Shown here in pieces: positions 52,967 through 62,332 of a stretch of 64,000 nucleotides of DNA. Source of the stretch: Prolixibacteraceae bacterium. Lineage in GTDB: Bacteria > Bacteroidota > Bacteroidia > Bacteroidales > Prolixibacteraceae. The stretch spans positions 62,001 through 126,000 of the forward strand of contig JAFLKN010000030.1 in NCBI GenBank assembly GCA_019163175.1, given 5' to 3'. A model generated the notes under the pieces. The model did no database searches, was not told where the DNA came from, and saw only the letters and a program-made list of their open reading frames with translations. A program made the position numbers and the translations under genes. Every line of letters starts with the position of its first letter. Position 1 is the first letter of the stretch.

Positions 52967-53004
52967 ATAAACCAGAAAGGAGGAAGCCCCCCCTTCTGGG
53001 TTAT
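52967..53004 (-). terminator. intrinsic terminator after the 1223-aa protein gene
   Basis: ATAAACCAGAA (52967-52977) pairs with TTCTGGGTTAT (52994-53004) around a GC-rich AGGAGG/CCCCCC centre. On the minus strand it is followed by CTTTTTTAATC, a T-run. It lies 33 bases past the stop of the 53037-56708 gene and should separate it, at least partly, from the FAS1/SusC/SusD genes further on. Confidence 0.65.
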
Positions 53005-53036
53005 CATCATATTAATCTGATTTCAAATTCAGCTTG

Positions 53037-56000
53037 TTACCTTTTTATCATTTTATGAATGCTGGCACCTTCCTTCTCAACGATTCGGACAATATATAAG
53101 CCCCTGTCAAGTTGTGATACAGGAATAGTAAAGTTCAATGCAGATACCAATTGAGTATATACCTGAATTCCTGAAATAGAAATGATTTGGATAACACTAC
53201 CTACAGGAGCATCCTCGACTGTTAAAACTTGATCAACTGGATTGGGATAAATTTTTGACATGCTTCCTGCCAATACAGGTTTTTGAACTGAATTGATAAT
53301 TTTGTTTGCAACTTCTTCACCCACAAAATAGAGCGAGTAAACCACACTCATCTTACCATCAGCAGAAGTGACTTTCACGTAATCGTCTGTTTTCAAATAG
53401 CCTTCAGTTCGCACATAATGTGCCTTATTAAACACCTGTATTGTTCCGTTATTGGTTGAAGTCAGGTAGCTTAAAAATGCAGTAACTGATAATCCTTCAG
53501 GTATGCCGTAAATATCTGTCTTTTCTTTTATAACATTAAAATAATTTGACGTAATATATAAATCCTTTGTCTCGGGAGCTATAGCATACTTTTTTCTATC
53601 GCCATTTTGAGCAACCACTTCAAAGATAAGTCCGTCAAACACTTTTGAATCCACTGTTTCAACTACCATATTTTCTTCTTTATCAAGTGCTTGAGTATAA
53701 CGTATGGTGTGCAATGGAACAATGTTACCCAAGCTGTTAATTATATTGATATATGACAATTTGTGACAGGAAACACCGGCAAGTACATCCGCGATTATAG
53801 CATCGTAACCAAAACCACCAATTTTATTGTTCGTTACCGTAACTTTCAATCCTGCAACTGCTGTAAGCGAAACATCTCCGTTCAAAGCACCGGGTTCCAA
53901 AGTATAAATCGTTTTATTACTAAGATCACCAGATGTTACCGTTAGAATATCTCCTTTGATAACCGCGTCAGTTAAACCTTTTACGGCTCCACCGTTCGAT
54001 ACAACCAAAACCTGTGCAGGATCAGCTTTATTAACATTTAAAATGAAATCTGTCACAGCTGTTCCGGATGGAATACCTATAACCTTTAAATCACCCACAT
54101 ATCCCGGTGTAACTTTATATACCGATGAAGTTATGGTAGAATACTGGACGGTAATGGGATCCATATTATGTCTGCCGATATTATCACGGGCAATTTTTTC
54201 ATTTATGCCTGGAACAATCCACAAGGAACGACGTGTCCAATCGCAGGCAACAGGATCGTACGAAGTACCTTCACCTTGTTTTAAAACACCTTTTTTTACA
54301 CGGCTTTTTCGTATAAAATCATGTCCACGACCAGTCCAACTTAAACCTCCAACGTTAAAAGGAGCACCTTTAACAATATCTGCCTGAGATAGACGGAACA
54401 AATCAACCAATTTGTAATCCTTCACTTTTATTTTGCTAATGGGTTTAAGCCCGTTTTTAATAGAATCATTCAATAGTTTTAACAAGGCCCAACCATTAGA
54501 ACTAAACGCTCCGGGACCATTTGCCCAAACAGCTGAAGGGCGGGGATCAAAAACATTTTGATCGACTTCCTTAATAACCGCCATTTCGTTTTTACCAGCT
54601 GGACTACAGACTCCCGTAACAAATACATCTCCAGGTTTAACTATTGTATTAACCCCGGGAACCAGTTTGAAAAAACATGCTTTCCCTGTTTTCCATTTTT
54701 CGATATCGAACTCACGTCCCGGTAATATACTCCTTCTCAAGGCATCTAAATCTGGCAGACCTGCTGCATCAAGATTAAATCCCCATGATAATGCAGCTTC
54801 CGGTGTTGCCCACCAATGTAGATTAATCCAGTAATAGTCACTCATATCCATATCTTTACTGGTAGGATTGTAAAGCTCAAGATAATGATCACCATATTCT
54901 ATTCCCACTGCTATCTCAGATACAAATGCATCTCCTGTTATGGGCTGAATTTCTGAATCAGATACTTCTCTTACAAAAGTTACAGTATACGTTTTCGTCG
55001 TAGTACCCGACTCTGAAGTAACTTCGAATTTTGTAGTTCGTTCAGCCAAACTCCCATCCAAATTGGTAGCAGGCGTTTGTTTAATACGGGCATTTCTACT
55101 TCCCGTGATTGCAACAAGTGCTGGTATTGTTTTCCTGTCAGGCGATACTTTAATGGTATAACTATACCCCGCTGGTGAAAAATCAGGAATTGTATCAAGC
55201 CTTAAACTTGCCCAATCCCAGTAATAATCATCCAGCGAATAGTCGGGAAATGAAATTACTGAAAGTGAAGCATCAGTGTTTTTTTTGTACTTATTAACTT
55301 TTATATAATAATCTTTTGTAGTTGTTTTGTCTTCCGATTTCACACGCAATACATCACCATCCATCACCTCAACCCTCTTTTTATCTCCATCTTTAAAGAT
55401 AATTTCGCGACTGGCCAAAGGAGGAATATCAATATATTTCAGTAATGAATCAACCGGGGTTTGATAAGCGGCATTTGCTATTGTATCCATCGACTGATTA
55501 TCATTAGATATCGATAACCAGGCAGTTTTTGGATAAAAACCTGTTTTTGCGTCTTTCACAATTCTTGGGTAAGCGATGGCAAGATTGGCTTCCGCTTCCT
55601 TCACTTTAAAAGTATATTTCTTCGAGCTGAGTTTATTACCGAAGGCATAAAGAATAACAGCATCTCTTTCTGTAATCCTTAAAGATGCTGAGTCAGATTT
55701 GACGGGAGAATTTATGTACTTCCATGCCATTCCCTTTCCCAGCCTAAGGGCATTTAAAATTAGGTCATCGCCGCGCAAAATTTCCCAAGGTACAGTAATT
55801 TCCGTACTACCAATACTGGTACCCCATTTTGCAGTCACGGTAATTGTAAAGTCTCCATGATTGGCAGCTGATGTAAAGGGCTCGCGTCCTGTCATACAAT
55901 CTACCAACATCCACTCCGAGTCTTCAGCTGATATACCACGAGATAAATCCCAGTTTGCGTTTCCATGTTTTACATCTGCCTTACGGACAACATGATACGC

Positions 56001-56708
56001 TCTGGAAGTATTGACATTTGGTATACCTGCAACGGCTGTGGGAGCATTAAATGCTTTTTGAGCATTTACTGCCATGTCAAAACAATCAGCAATTAATGAA
56101 TCCTTAACCATATAGGTAATATCCAATGCTTTATCGTAGTATGGTCTTTGGTACCTGTAGCTTAATACCATAGGATTTGGACTAAAGGCAAATAAAGCAG
56201 ACACACTATTTATGGAATCAAAATCGTAGGCTTGATATTGCGGTTTATTCACAAATTTAAAAAGGTCAGTTTCTAATTCACCTTGATAATGCGAGAAATG
56301 TGTTGCTTTTGGAACCAATTTCTCAAGATGTCTGGTTTGACCGGCAGTACCATTATCCAAATCTTCAACCCGCATAATCAATACAGACTTACCAGGACCT
56401 AAGATTTCTCCTTTTTTAAAGTAGTAGGTAAATCTTTTGTCCAAATTCCTTGAACCAAGATAGCGGGTTAAAGGATCATATTTAGTTGCACTAACATTAA
56501 TTAGATTTGATAAAGCAAAGTTCGATAAATCGATTCCCACATCTCCAACATTGGTCAACTCAACATATTCTTGTTGCCAAATAAGATTTGCTTCCGTAAT
56601 AATCAATTGTGGAATTTTCACTGATGCCCAATTGGGATCAGGATGTTGTGCAAAGGAACTGAGCACTGACATAAAACAAACAACAAAAAGTGTAGTAAAG
56701 AATTTCAT
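53037..56708 (-). CDS. giant T9SS-secreted protein with lamin-tail-like domains
   Basis: The 1223-residue protein has a signal peptide (MKFFTTLFVVCFMSVLSSFA). Residues ~35-120 look like a lamin-tail domain (LIITEANLIWQQEYVELTNV, then GIDLSNFALSN). A second, weaker one occurs around 600 (VSEIAVGIEYGDHYLELYNP, then MSDYYWIN). Between and after are repeated beta-sandwich units with a KTTTKDYYIKVNK / SGTTTKTYTVTFVRE / MSVVYSLYF pattern. The C-terminus is a T9SS type-A sorting domain (KIYPNPVDQVLTVEDAPVGS ... DRGLYIVRIVEKEG). No catalytic module is recognised. A structural, adhesive or glycan-presenting surface role is the simplest reading. It begins a new unit after the 720-bp gap and has a candidate promoter at 56839. 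Confidence 0.85.
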   Translation of the reverse strand: MKFFTTLFVVCFMSVLSSFAQHPDPNWASVKIPQLIITEANLIWQQEYVELTNVGDVGIDLSNFALSNLINVSATKYDPLTRYLGSRNLDKRFTYYFKKGEILGPGKSVLIMRVEDLDNGTAGQTRHLEKLVPKATHFSHYQGELETDLFKFVNKPQYQAYDFDSINSVSALFAFSPNPMVLSYRYQRPYYDKALDITYMVKDSLIADCFDMAVNAQKAFNAPTAVAGIPNVNTSRAYHVVRKADVKHGNANWDLSRGISAEDSEWMLVDCMTGREPFTSAANHGDFTITVTAKWGTSIGSTEITVPWEILRGDDLILNALRLGKGMAWKYINSPVKSDSASLRITERDAVILYAFGNKLSSKKYTFKVKEAEANLAIAYPRIVKDAKTGFYPKTAWLSISNDNQSMDTIANAAYQTPVDSLLKYIDIPPLASREIIFKDGDKKRVEVMDGDVLRVKSEDKTTTKDYYIKVNKYKKNTDASLSVISFPDYSLDDYYWDWASLRLDTIPDFSPAGYSYTIKVSPDRKTIPALVAITGSRNARIKQTPATNLDGSLAERTTKFEVTSESGTTTKTYTVTFVREVSDSEIQPITGDAFVSEIAVGIEYGDHYLELYNPTSKDMDMSDYYWINLHWWATPEAALSWGFNLDAAGLPDLDALRRSILPGREFDIEKWKTGKACFFKLVPGVNTIVKPGDVFVTGVCSPAGKNEMAVIKEVDQNVFDPRPSAVWANGPGAFSSNGWALLKLLNDSIKNGLKPISKIKVKDYKLVDLFRLSQADIVKGAPFNVGGLSWTGRGHDFIRKSRVKKGVLKQGEGTSYDPVACDWTRRSLWIVPGINEKIARDNIGRHNMDPITVQYSTITSSVYKVTPGYVGDLKVIGIPSGTAVTDFILNVNKADPAQVLVVSNGGAVKGLTDAVIKGDILTVTSGDLSNKTIYTLEPGALNGDVSLTAVAGLKVTVTNNKIGGFGYDAIIADVLAGVSCHKLSYINIINSLGNIVPLHTIRYTQALDKEENMVVETVDSKVFDGLIFEVVAQNGDRKKYAIAPETKDLYITSNYFNVIKEKTDIYGIPEGLSVTAFLSYLTSTNNGTIQVFNKAHYVRTEGYLKTDDYVKVTSADGKMSVVYSLYFVGEEVANKIINSVQKPVLAGSMSKIYPNPVDQVLTVEDAPVGSVIQIISISGIQVYTQLVSALNFTIPVSQLDRGLYIVRIVEKEGASIHKMIKR

Positions 56709-56838
56709 AGTCTTAATATTTTTTGGTTATAAACTAGGTATTAAACTTTTTAAATAGAATTATAGACTTTTCATTTATAGATTATTTAATTTAGTTACAC
56801 AAGCTTTAACACGAATGTTTTTTACTTCAATTACATCA

Positions 56839-56846
56839 CAAAGGTA
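56839..56846 (-). promoter_or_regulatory. candidate -7 promoter box for the lamin-tail/FAS1/SusCD-2 unit
   Basis: The minus strand reads TACCTTTG, an exact TAnnTTTG match, about 131 bases upstream of the start at 56708. It lies between the preceding SusCD-3 unit and this one, where a new promoter is expected. No good -33 TTTG at 19-20 bp. Confidence 0.4.
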
Positions 56847-56938
56847 TTTCAGGATAAGCAAGCGCTTTGCTGAATTCAATCAATTCGTTGCTATAATTGG
56901 TTCAACGAACAAAAAACACACATGATTTAGACCAGTAT

Positions 56939-57161
56939 TCAATACAAAACCAACATTACAATATCGATAGTCGGATTCGGTATCCGCATATTGATCAACC
57001 TGTTGCAGACACTAAAGGATACTATCCCGTTGGTCACGGTGATGGATCCGCCTTCGTTCAGAACCATGTTCTGCTGATCGAGACTCCACAGGTCAGAATT
57101 ACAGGAATTTTGTAATTCTAAAAAAATCATAGGTTTAACTTTTTCAATTATTTAAGATCAA
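56939..57161 (-). pseudogene. duplicated sulfatase leader and start codon fused to unrelated sequence
   Basis: Bases 57122-57161 match 28851-28890, the leader and start codon of the sulfatase gene, at 39 of 40 positions. The frame opened at 57130 then diverges completely: MIFLELQNSCNSDLWSL, DQQNMVLNEGGSITVTNGIV, ending at 56939. Part of it (about 56990-57115) is more GC-rich than its surroundings. It is probably not a functional gene but the scar of a replaced sulfatase copy. Of the 56709-57428 gap, the remainder holds the promoter box, an inverted repeat and a hairpin. Confidence 0.5.
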
Positions 57162-57211
57162 TAATAAAGGTTATGCGAATATGCCGGATAATGTTAGTGT
57201 TCCTAGGGTAG

Positions 57212-57279
57212 AAACTTTGCCGACAGCTATCTTCAGGCTTCGAAGTAGCCCACGTCACCCTTGCTGTCGGCTAATGTTT
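57212..57279. repeat. inverted repeat in the large spacer
   Basis: AAACTTTGCCGACAGC (57213-57227 region) and GCTGTCGGCTAATGTTT (57263-57279) form arms with a perfect 9-bp core (GCCGACAGC/GCTGTCGGC) about 35 nt apart. It could be a mobile-element end, a structured leader or a worn attC-like site; I cannot decide. Confidence 0.35.
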
Positions 57280-57345
57280 GAAAACAACAATACCTCATAA
57301 CGGACTTCCACCGTCAAGTTATTCGCCATGCACGGCGCACCAAAG

Positions 57346-57375
57346 ATGAAGCACGTAATGTTTTACGCGCTTCAT
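57346..57375 (-). terminator. probable terminator after SusCD pair 3
   Basis: ATGAAGCACGTAA (57346-57358) pairs with TTTACGCGCTTCAT (57362-57375) with one internal mismatch and a 3-nt loop. It lies 54 bases past the SusD stop. The minus-strand continuation is CATCTTTGG, with only a short T-run, so termination may be partial. Confidence 0.45.
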
Positions 57376-57428
57376 TCTTGTTTTGGATCAAATTATATTG
57401 ATCAAATAATGTGTAATTAATCGGGAGA

Positions 57429-59123
57429 TTAATACCCAGGATTTTGCGTCAGTTTAGCATTCTTCTGGATTTCTGTCAATGGGATTGGCTGCCAGTAAAC
57501 CTTCTCAGTGTAAATACGCTTTTGAATGGTCTTCTTTGAATATGTTTTTGTTCCATCTGAATTTTTAACAATTCTCATTCCGATAGCATCACCCATACCT
57601 TGATCCAGAATTTTCCAACGACGAAGGTCGTAATAACGCTGTCCTTCGAAAGCCAGCTCAATACGTCGTTCATGGCGGATTTTATCGTGAAGAATTGTTC
57701 CGCTTCCTGAAATGTTAGGCATTCCGGCACGACTGCGAATCATGTTGACATATTTCAGAGCCTCTGCATCGTTGCCTAACACGTTCTGCGCTTCCGCATA
57801 ATTCAGGTAAATTTCAGAAAGACGGATAAAAATCACCATTCCAGTGTAATTCCAGTCTTTTGTATTCCAAGCCGGATCAACAAATTTGCGCAGGTAATAA
57901 CCGGTCTGGGTCGCGTTGGTCGGTTCAACTTTTGCCCCAATCGGATTGTCTTTCCCGCCTTCATAAGTATCTACTGTTTCACCACGGTGCATTCTACCAT
58001 CGTAAAAAATTGTTGCATCAAATCTAGGATCACGATTGGCATAAGGTGCAGCTGCATGAACAGGATTACTCCAATTAAATGGGGTTCCATCGGCCATTTC
58101 AAAATCATCAACAACATTTTGAATGGGTGTACCCATTCCCCATCCGCCATAACTGTTGGGTGCTAAATCGCGGTTTACTGTTGTACTTTCAAAATGTGTA
58201 GCCCCATAATTTTCAGCCGTACCATTAATATATTTGGCCAGGATAACTTCAGAGTTTGCTTTATCTATGAATATATTCTCATACAAGGCTGGTTTGTATA
58301 AAGCATATTGAGGCATATCAATAACCGCTTTTGCCGCGTTGGATGCGGCGGTCCATTTTGCCTGATCGTTTGTAGGATTATTTAACGGACTAGCCAACCA
58401 AAGTAAAAAATTAGCTTTCATAGCCATTGCTGCCCCCTTGGTAACACGCCCTGCATCAGCGGCACCATAGGTTAAAGGTAAGTTGGCAATAGCCTCATCT
58501 AAATCTTTCATAATAAATGTGACGCACTCGTCCAAGGTTTTGCGCACCTCCTGAAATTCGGTGTCAGCTGTTGAAAAAACTTTGGTTATAATTGGCACCC
58601 CTCCATAATTTTTCACGAGATGAATATAATTCCAGGCACGGAGAGCATACATTTGCGCGCTGAGTTTTTTTATTTCTGCTGCATCTCCTTTAATAATAGA
58701 CTCCTTTTCAAAATAGGTATTTATGGCACGAATCAAGCTGTAATTTTTTTTCCAGCGCCCTATTGAAGAAAGGTTTGTAGAGGATAATTCACCCCGAAGA
58801 ATCCAATCTGATTTAATACACCAGCCGTCTCTGTCGTGATATTCAAAGATTTCATCGACTGCAGCACCTGACCAATAGCCGTAAACTCCTTGGTGACTTC
58901 CCCATCCGAAGGTTGTAGCTGTTGCTGCATTTGATCCCCAGCTAGTTAGTGCAAGTGAGTTGTAACTCTGGTTGACATATACATCAACCAATTTCAAATC
59001 ATCCCAAACAGTTGCATCAGATAATTTATCGGTGGGTTTTAAATCCAGTATATCTTCACTGCAGGATGCCAACAGCATTACTGCTGCAATAAAAAATAAA
59101 TATGCATTTTTTAAGTTTTTCAT
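57429..59123 (-). CDS. SusD/RagB-family nutrient-binding outer-membrane lipoprotein (pair 3)
   Basis: The 564-residue lipoprotein (AAVMLLASCSEDILDLKP) has a canonical SusD sequence. DILDLKPTDKLSDATVWDDL opens the mature protein. KLSAQMYALRAWNYIHLVKN and YGGVPIITKVF form the TPR region, FIRLSEIYLNYAEAQNVLGN follows, and HERRIELAFEGQRYYDLRRW is near the end. It pairs with the SusC whose stop lies 13 bp upstream. This pair is the first behind the hybrid regulator and may be the principal import system. Base composition is slightly less AT-rich than in pair 2. Confidence 0.95.
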   Translation of the reverse strand: MKNLKNAYLFFIAAVMLLASCSEDILDLKPTDKLSDATVWDDLKLVDVYVNQSYNSLALTSWGSNAATATTFGWGSHQGVYGYWSGAAVDEIFEYHDRDGWCIKSDWILRGELSSTNLSSIGRWKKNYSLIRAINTYFEKESIIKGDAAEIKKLSAQMYALRAWNYIHLVKNYGGVPIITKVFSTADTEFQEVRKTLDECVTFIMKDLDEAIANLPLTYGAADAGRVTKGAAMAMKANFLLWLASPLNNPTNDQAKWTAASNAAKAVIDMPQYALYKPALYENIFIDKANSEVILAKYINGTAENYGATHFESTTVNRDLAPNSYGGWGMGTPIQNVVDDFEMADGTPFNWSNPVHAAAPYANRDPRFDATIFYDGRMHRGETVDTYEGGKDNPIGAKVEPTNATQTGYYLRKFVDPAWNTKDWNYTGMVIFIRLSEIYLNYAEAQNVLGNDAEALKYVNMIRSRAGMPNISGSGTILHDKIRHERRIELAFEGQRYYDLRRWKILDQGMGDAIGMRIVKNSDGTKTYSKKTIQKRIYTEKVYWQPIPLTEIQKNAKLTQNPGY

Positions 59124-59135
59124 GTTATTAGCTTA

Positions 59136-62100
59136 TTAAAAATTAATACTTACACCAACATTAACCATTCGCTGTATTGGATATTGAGACAATCCATTCT
59201 GTTCAGGATCAACGATCTTGATATGGTCATAAATTATAAACAGATTTGAGCCATTTACAAATAAACGCACATACGATATATTAACTCTATCAGTCAGTGT
59301 TTTAGGTAAAGTATAAGCCAGTTCCACATTTTTCATACGCATAAAAGCCCCACTTTTCAACCAGAACGTTGATTCAAGTGCGTTATTTCCCACAGCATTT
59401 CTGTTGCTATTAAACGAACGAGGGTATTTATTATCTCCCTCTTTCAGCCATCTGCCATTAAAAAATTCTTTATCCATATAAATTCCTTCAGGAATTATCC
59501 TCGTTTTTGACCTGGCCTGCCCTTGAAAAAGTGCTGAAATCTCCCAGTTCTTGTATTTTGCTCCAAGATTAATACCATACACAATTTCAGGAGTGAAAGA
59601 TAATGTTTCTCTAACCATGTCCTTTCCATCAATTTTCTTATCGTCATTAACATCAAGGTATTTAATATCTCCGGGAGCCGTGTTTGGTAAATGAGGTGTT
59701 GCGTCAATTTCTGCCTGTGTCTGGTATATACCATCGGCCTGATATAGCAGGTAGCTGTCAATTGGATAGCCTGTTTTTTTCTGGAAATCTGCAACATTGG
59801 GAGACTCGTCAAAGAATGTAACTCTGTTTTTTGCATACGACATATTTCCACTTACAGAATACCGGAAATCATTAGTAACGACTTTTGAATGAATGATTTC
59901 CATTTCAAATCCGTTGTTTTCAACCGTACCGATATTTACATCGGGTAATGTTAGCCCACTGTAATCGGGCGTGGAGGCATTCTTTTTGGTTAATATATTT
60001 TTACGTTTCGATTGAAATACATCCAAATTAAAACTGAATAAACCTTTCCAGAGTACACTTTCGAATCCAAAATTTGTTGTTTCTGCTATTTCCCAGGTTA
60101 TTCCAGGATTAGGTGTGGTTGATACCTGTAAACCAGCATATTTTACAGAAGGATTCCCAAAATAGTAGCCATTCCCATAATTGTACGTCGCCAAATATTG
60201 ATAGGCAGGAACAGCATCGTTCCCCATTTGCCCCCATGATCCCTTTATTTTTAACACGTCAACAAATGCATAGTTGTCTTTTATAAATGACTCCTGAGAA
60301 AGTATCCATCCTGCTGAAACACCCGGGAATAAACCAAATCGATTATCTGTTGGAAAGTTTTGAGAACCATCGTAACGAAGTGTTGCACTCACAAGGTATT
60401 TTTCTTTATAACCATAATTCAAACGACCGAAATAATTGATACGTGCACCATCCGATTTGTATCCACTATTGTCTTTCCCTACATCGCCTCCGGCAGATAA
60501 AACAGGCAACTGGTCAGTGATAAAATTTTTGCGGTAAGCTGTAAAACCGGCGTAATTACTTTCAGATTGCTCATAAGCTACAAAAGCATCAATATTATGC
60601 GCTCCAAATTGCTTCTGATAACCAATTTTGATGTTATATGTTTTAGACTGGCTCCTGTTATTCGTTTCCTGAAGTTCCGGACTTTGAACAATCTGTCCGG
60701 CAGCCATCTTAATGTATTCATCTTTTACTGCATCATAATTATAGAAGTAGGACTGTTTGAAGAATTTCTCAAAATTCTGAGATCCATCACTAAATCTGCC
60801 AAAACCAGAAAGAGAAAGGCCATCGGTGATCTGAGAAAGGTCGAGATCGAATGATAACTTAGTACCATAATTAAAAGTATTTTCACGGTTGTATCCAAAT
60901 TTTTCAGAAGAACCCTCAATGGCGGGATTATAACCAAATTGTGTAGGCCCGGGTAATCCGTTTGGCCAGAAAGCTACTGCGTTAGGCATCATACGGGTGA
61001 TATCCCACCAATTGCGGTAATTCCCCTGATATGCATTCTCAACAATCTCTTTTGAGTAGTTCATATCAATTCCAACCTTTAAAATTTTTGTGACCTGCGC
61101 ATCAATGTTTGCCCTTAACTGATAGCGATCCAATCCTTTTCCATCGTTTTCTTTAAACATACGATCCTGATCAACAATTTGACCCGAAAGAAAATATTTA
61201 ATACTTTCAGTCCCGCCAGATAAGGTCAGGTTATGTTGCTTCTGTGGTGTCCATTTGCGGAAGGAAACATCATACCAATCGACATTTGGATGAAACAGGG
61301 GATCAGTTCCATTTTTAAACAAGGTGATATCCTGATCTGACCATTTTGCAGTTTGTCCATTATTTTTCAGGAATTCATTTTCAGCGACGGCATACTCCCA
61401 TGAATCCATTAAATTTTGCATTCTGGTAGGTTGAGTAGCTCCAAAATTTCCAGAATAATTGAGTTGTGGTTTCCCTATTTTCCCTCGTTTTGTAGTAACT
61501 AGGATTACACCATTTGCAGCACGCGCTCCATAAATAGCAGCTGAAGCATCCTTTAAGACAGAAATTGACTCAATGTCGGCGGGATTAAGGATTGTAATAT
61601 CGCCTCCGGCCACTCCATCAATAACGACCAAAACTCCAGTACTTCCCAAGGTTGACTTGCCCCGAACCAATATTTGTAAACCTTCATTTCCAGGATCACC
61701 ATTACGCATATTTACTGTTAATCCGGGCATCTGCCCCTGAAGTGCCGCTACAAAATTCGATGAAGGGTTTTTAGATAACTCTTCACCTTTTATTGTTGCA
61801 ATTGAACCAGTGACCGTCGCTTTTTTCTGAGTACCGTAACCAATGGCAACCACTTCGTCAATACCAACAGTTTCCTCGGCCAGCGTAACATTAATACTTG
61901 TTTTACCGGCAGCTGCAATTTCCTGAGATTTCATACCCACGAATGAAAACTGCAAAGTCGCATTGACGGGAACATTCGTTAAAGAATAATTTCCATTCGA
62001 ATCAGTTATGGATCCGGTGGTAGTTCCTTTTACTACAACTGAAACCCCGGGAATTCCACCACCCGCAGAGTCTGTTACTTTACCGTTAATATTTTGCCTT

Positions 62101-62156
62101 TGGGCAAAAACAGAAACGGCCATAACCATTAAAAGAACAGTTAAGATTTTTTTCAT
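59136..62156 (-). CDS. SusC/RagA-family TonB-dependent outer-membrane transporter (pair 3)
   Basis: The start at 62156 gives a clean signal peptide (MKKILTVLLMVMAVSVFAQ); a longer frame to 62222 adds 22 residues without signal character. The 1006-residue protein has a textbook SusC plan: regulatory-like domain (INGKVTDSAGGGIPGVSVVV), then DEVVAIGYGTQKKATVTGSI. The plug has LQILVRGKSTLGSTGVLVVI and AIYGARAANGVILVTTKRGK, and the barrel ends MVNVGVSINF. It imports oligosaccharides by TonB energy with the pair-3 SusD. It starts 177 bp from the end of the hybrid regulator gene, so the regulator probably acts in this gap. Confidence 0.96.
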   Translation of the reverse strand: MKKILTVLLMVMAVSVFAQRQNINGKVTDSAGGGIPGVSVVVKGTTTGSITDSNGNYSLTNVPVNATLQFSFVGMKSQEIAAAGKTSINVTLAEETVGIDEVVAIGYGTQKKATVTGSIATIKGEELSKNPSSNFVAALQGQMPGLTVNMRNGDPGNEGLQILVRGKSTLGSTGVLVVIDGVAGGDITILNPADIESISVLKDASAAIYGARAANGVILVTTKRGKIGKPQLNYSGNFGATQPTRMQNLMDSWEYAVAENEFLKNNGQTAKWSDQDITLFKNGTDPLFHPNVDWYDVSFRKWTPQKQHNLTLSGGTESIKYFLSGQIVDQDRMFKENDGKGLDRYQLRANIDAQVTKILKVGIDMNYSKEIVENAYQGNYRNWWDITRMMPNAVAFWPNGLPGPTQFGYNPAIEGSSEKFGYNRENTFNYGTKLSFDLDLSQITDGLSLSGFGRFSDGSQNFEKFFKQSYFYNYDAVKDEYIKMAAGQIVQSPELQETNNRSQSKTYNIKIGYQKQFGAHNIDAFVAYEQSESNYAGFTAYRKNFITDQLPVLSAGGDVGKDNSGYKSDGARINYFGRLNYGYKEKYLVSATLRYDGSQNFPTDNRFGLFPGVSAGWILSQESFIKDNYAFVDVLKIKGSWGQMGNDAVPAYQYLATYNYGNGYYFGNPSVKYAGLQVSTTPNPGITWEIAETTNFGFESVLWKGLFSFNLDVFQSKRKNILTKKNASTPDYSGLTLPDVNIGTVENNGFEMEIIHSKVVTNDFRYSVSGNMSYAKNRVTFFDESPNVADFQKKTGYPIDSYLLYQADGIYQTQAEIDATPHLPNTAPGDIKYLDVNDDKKIDGKDMVRETLSFTPEIVYGINLGAKYKNWEISALFQGQARSKTRIIPEGIYMDKEFFNGRWLKEGDNKYPRSFNSNRNAVGNNALESTFWLKSGAFMRMKNVELAYTLPKTLTDRVNISYVRLFVNGSNLFIIYDHIKIVDPEQNGLSQYPIQRMVNVGVSINF

Positions 62157-62332
62157 AGAATTTAAATTTAATAAATTATTAAATGCATTATTGAGATGCA
62201 CAAATATTGCGGTAAGATGCAAAGAACTGTTTCTTTATTTAATCAACCTTTTGCTCAGATTGATCACAATAAAAGAACACCATATATCTGTATATATGAC
62301 AATAACATTAATGATTGCTTAAATTTAACAAT

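Noticed and set aside
56897..57115. Plus-strand open frame of 72 codons in the large spacer
   Set aside because: No ribosome-binding site, no recognisable family, and it overlaps the minus-strand sulfatase-leader scar; open by chance in a short GC-richer patch.
62157..62332. TAnnTTTG promoter for SusCD pair 3 in the gap after the regulator gene
   Set aside because: I searched the minus strand for TAnnTTTG and found only near matches (for example ATATTTG), not enough to list.
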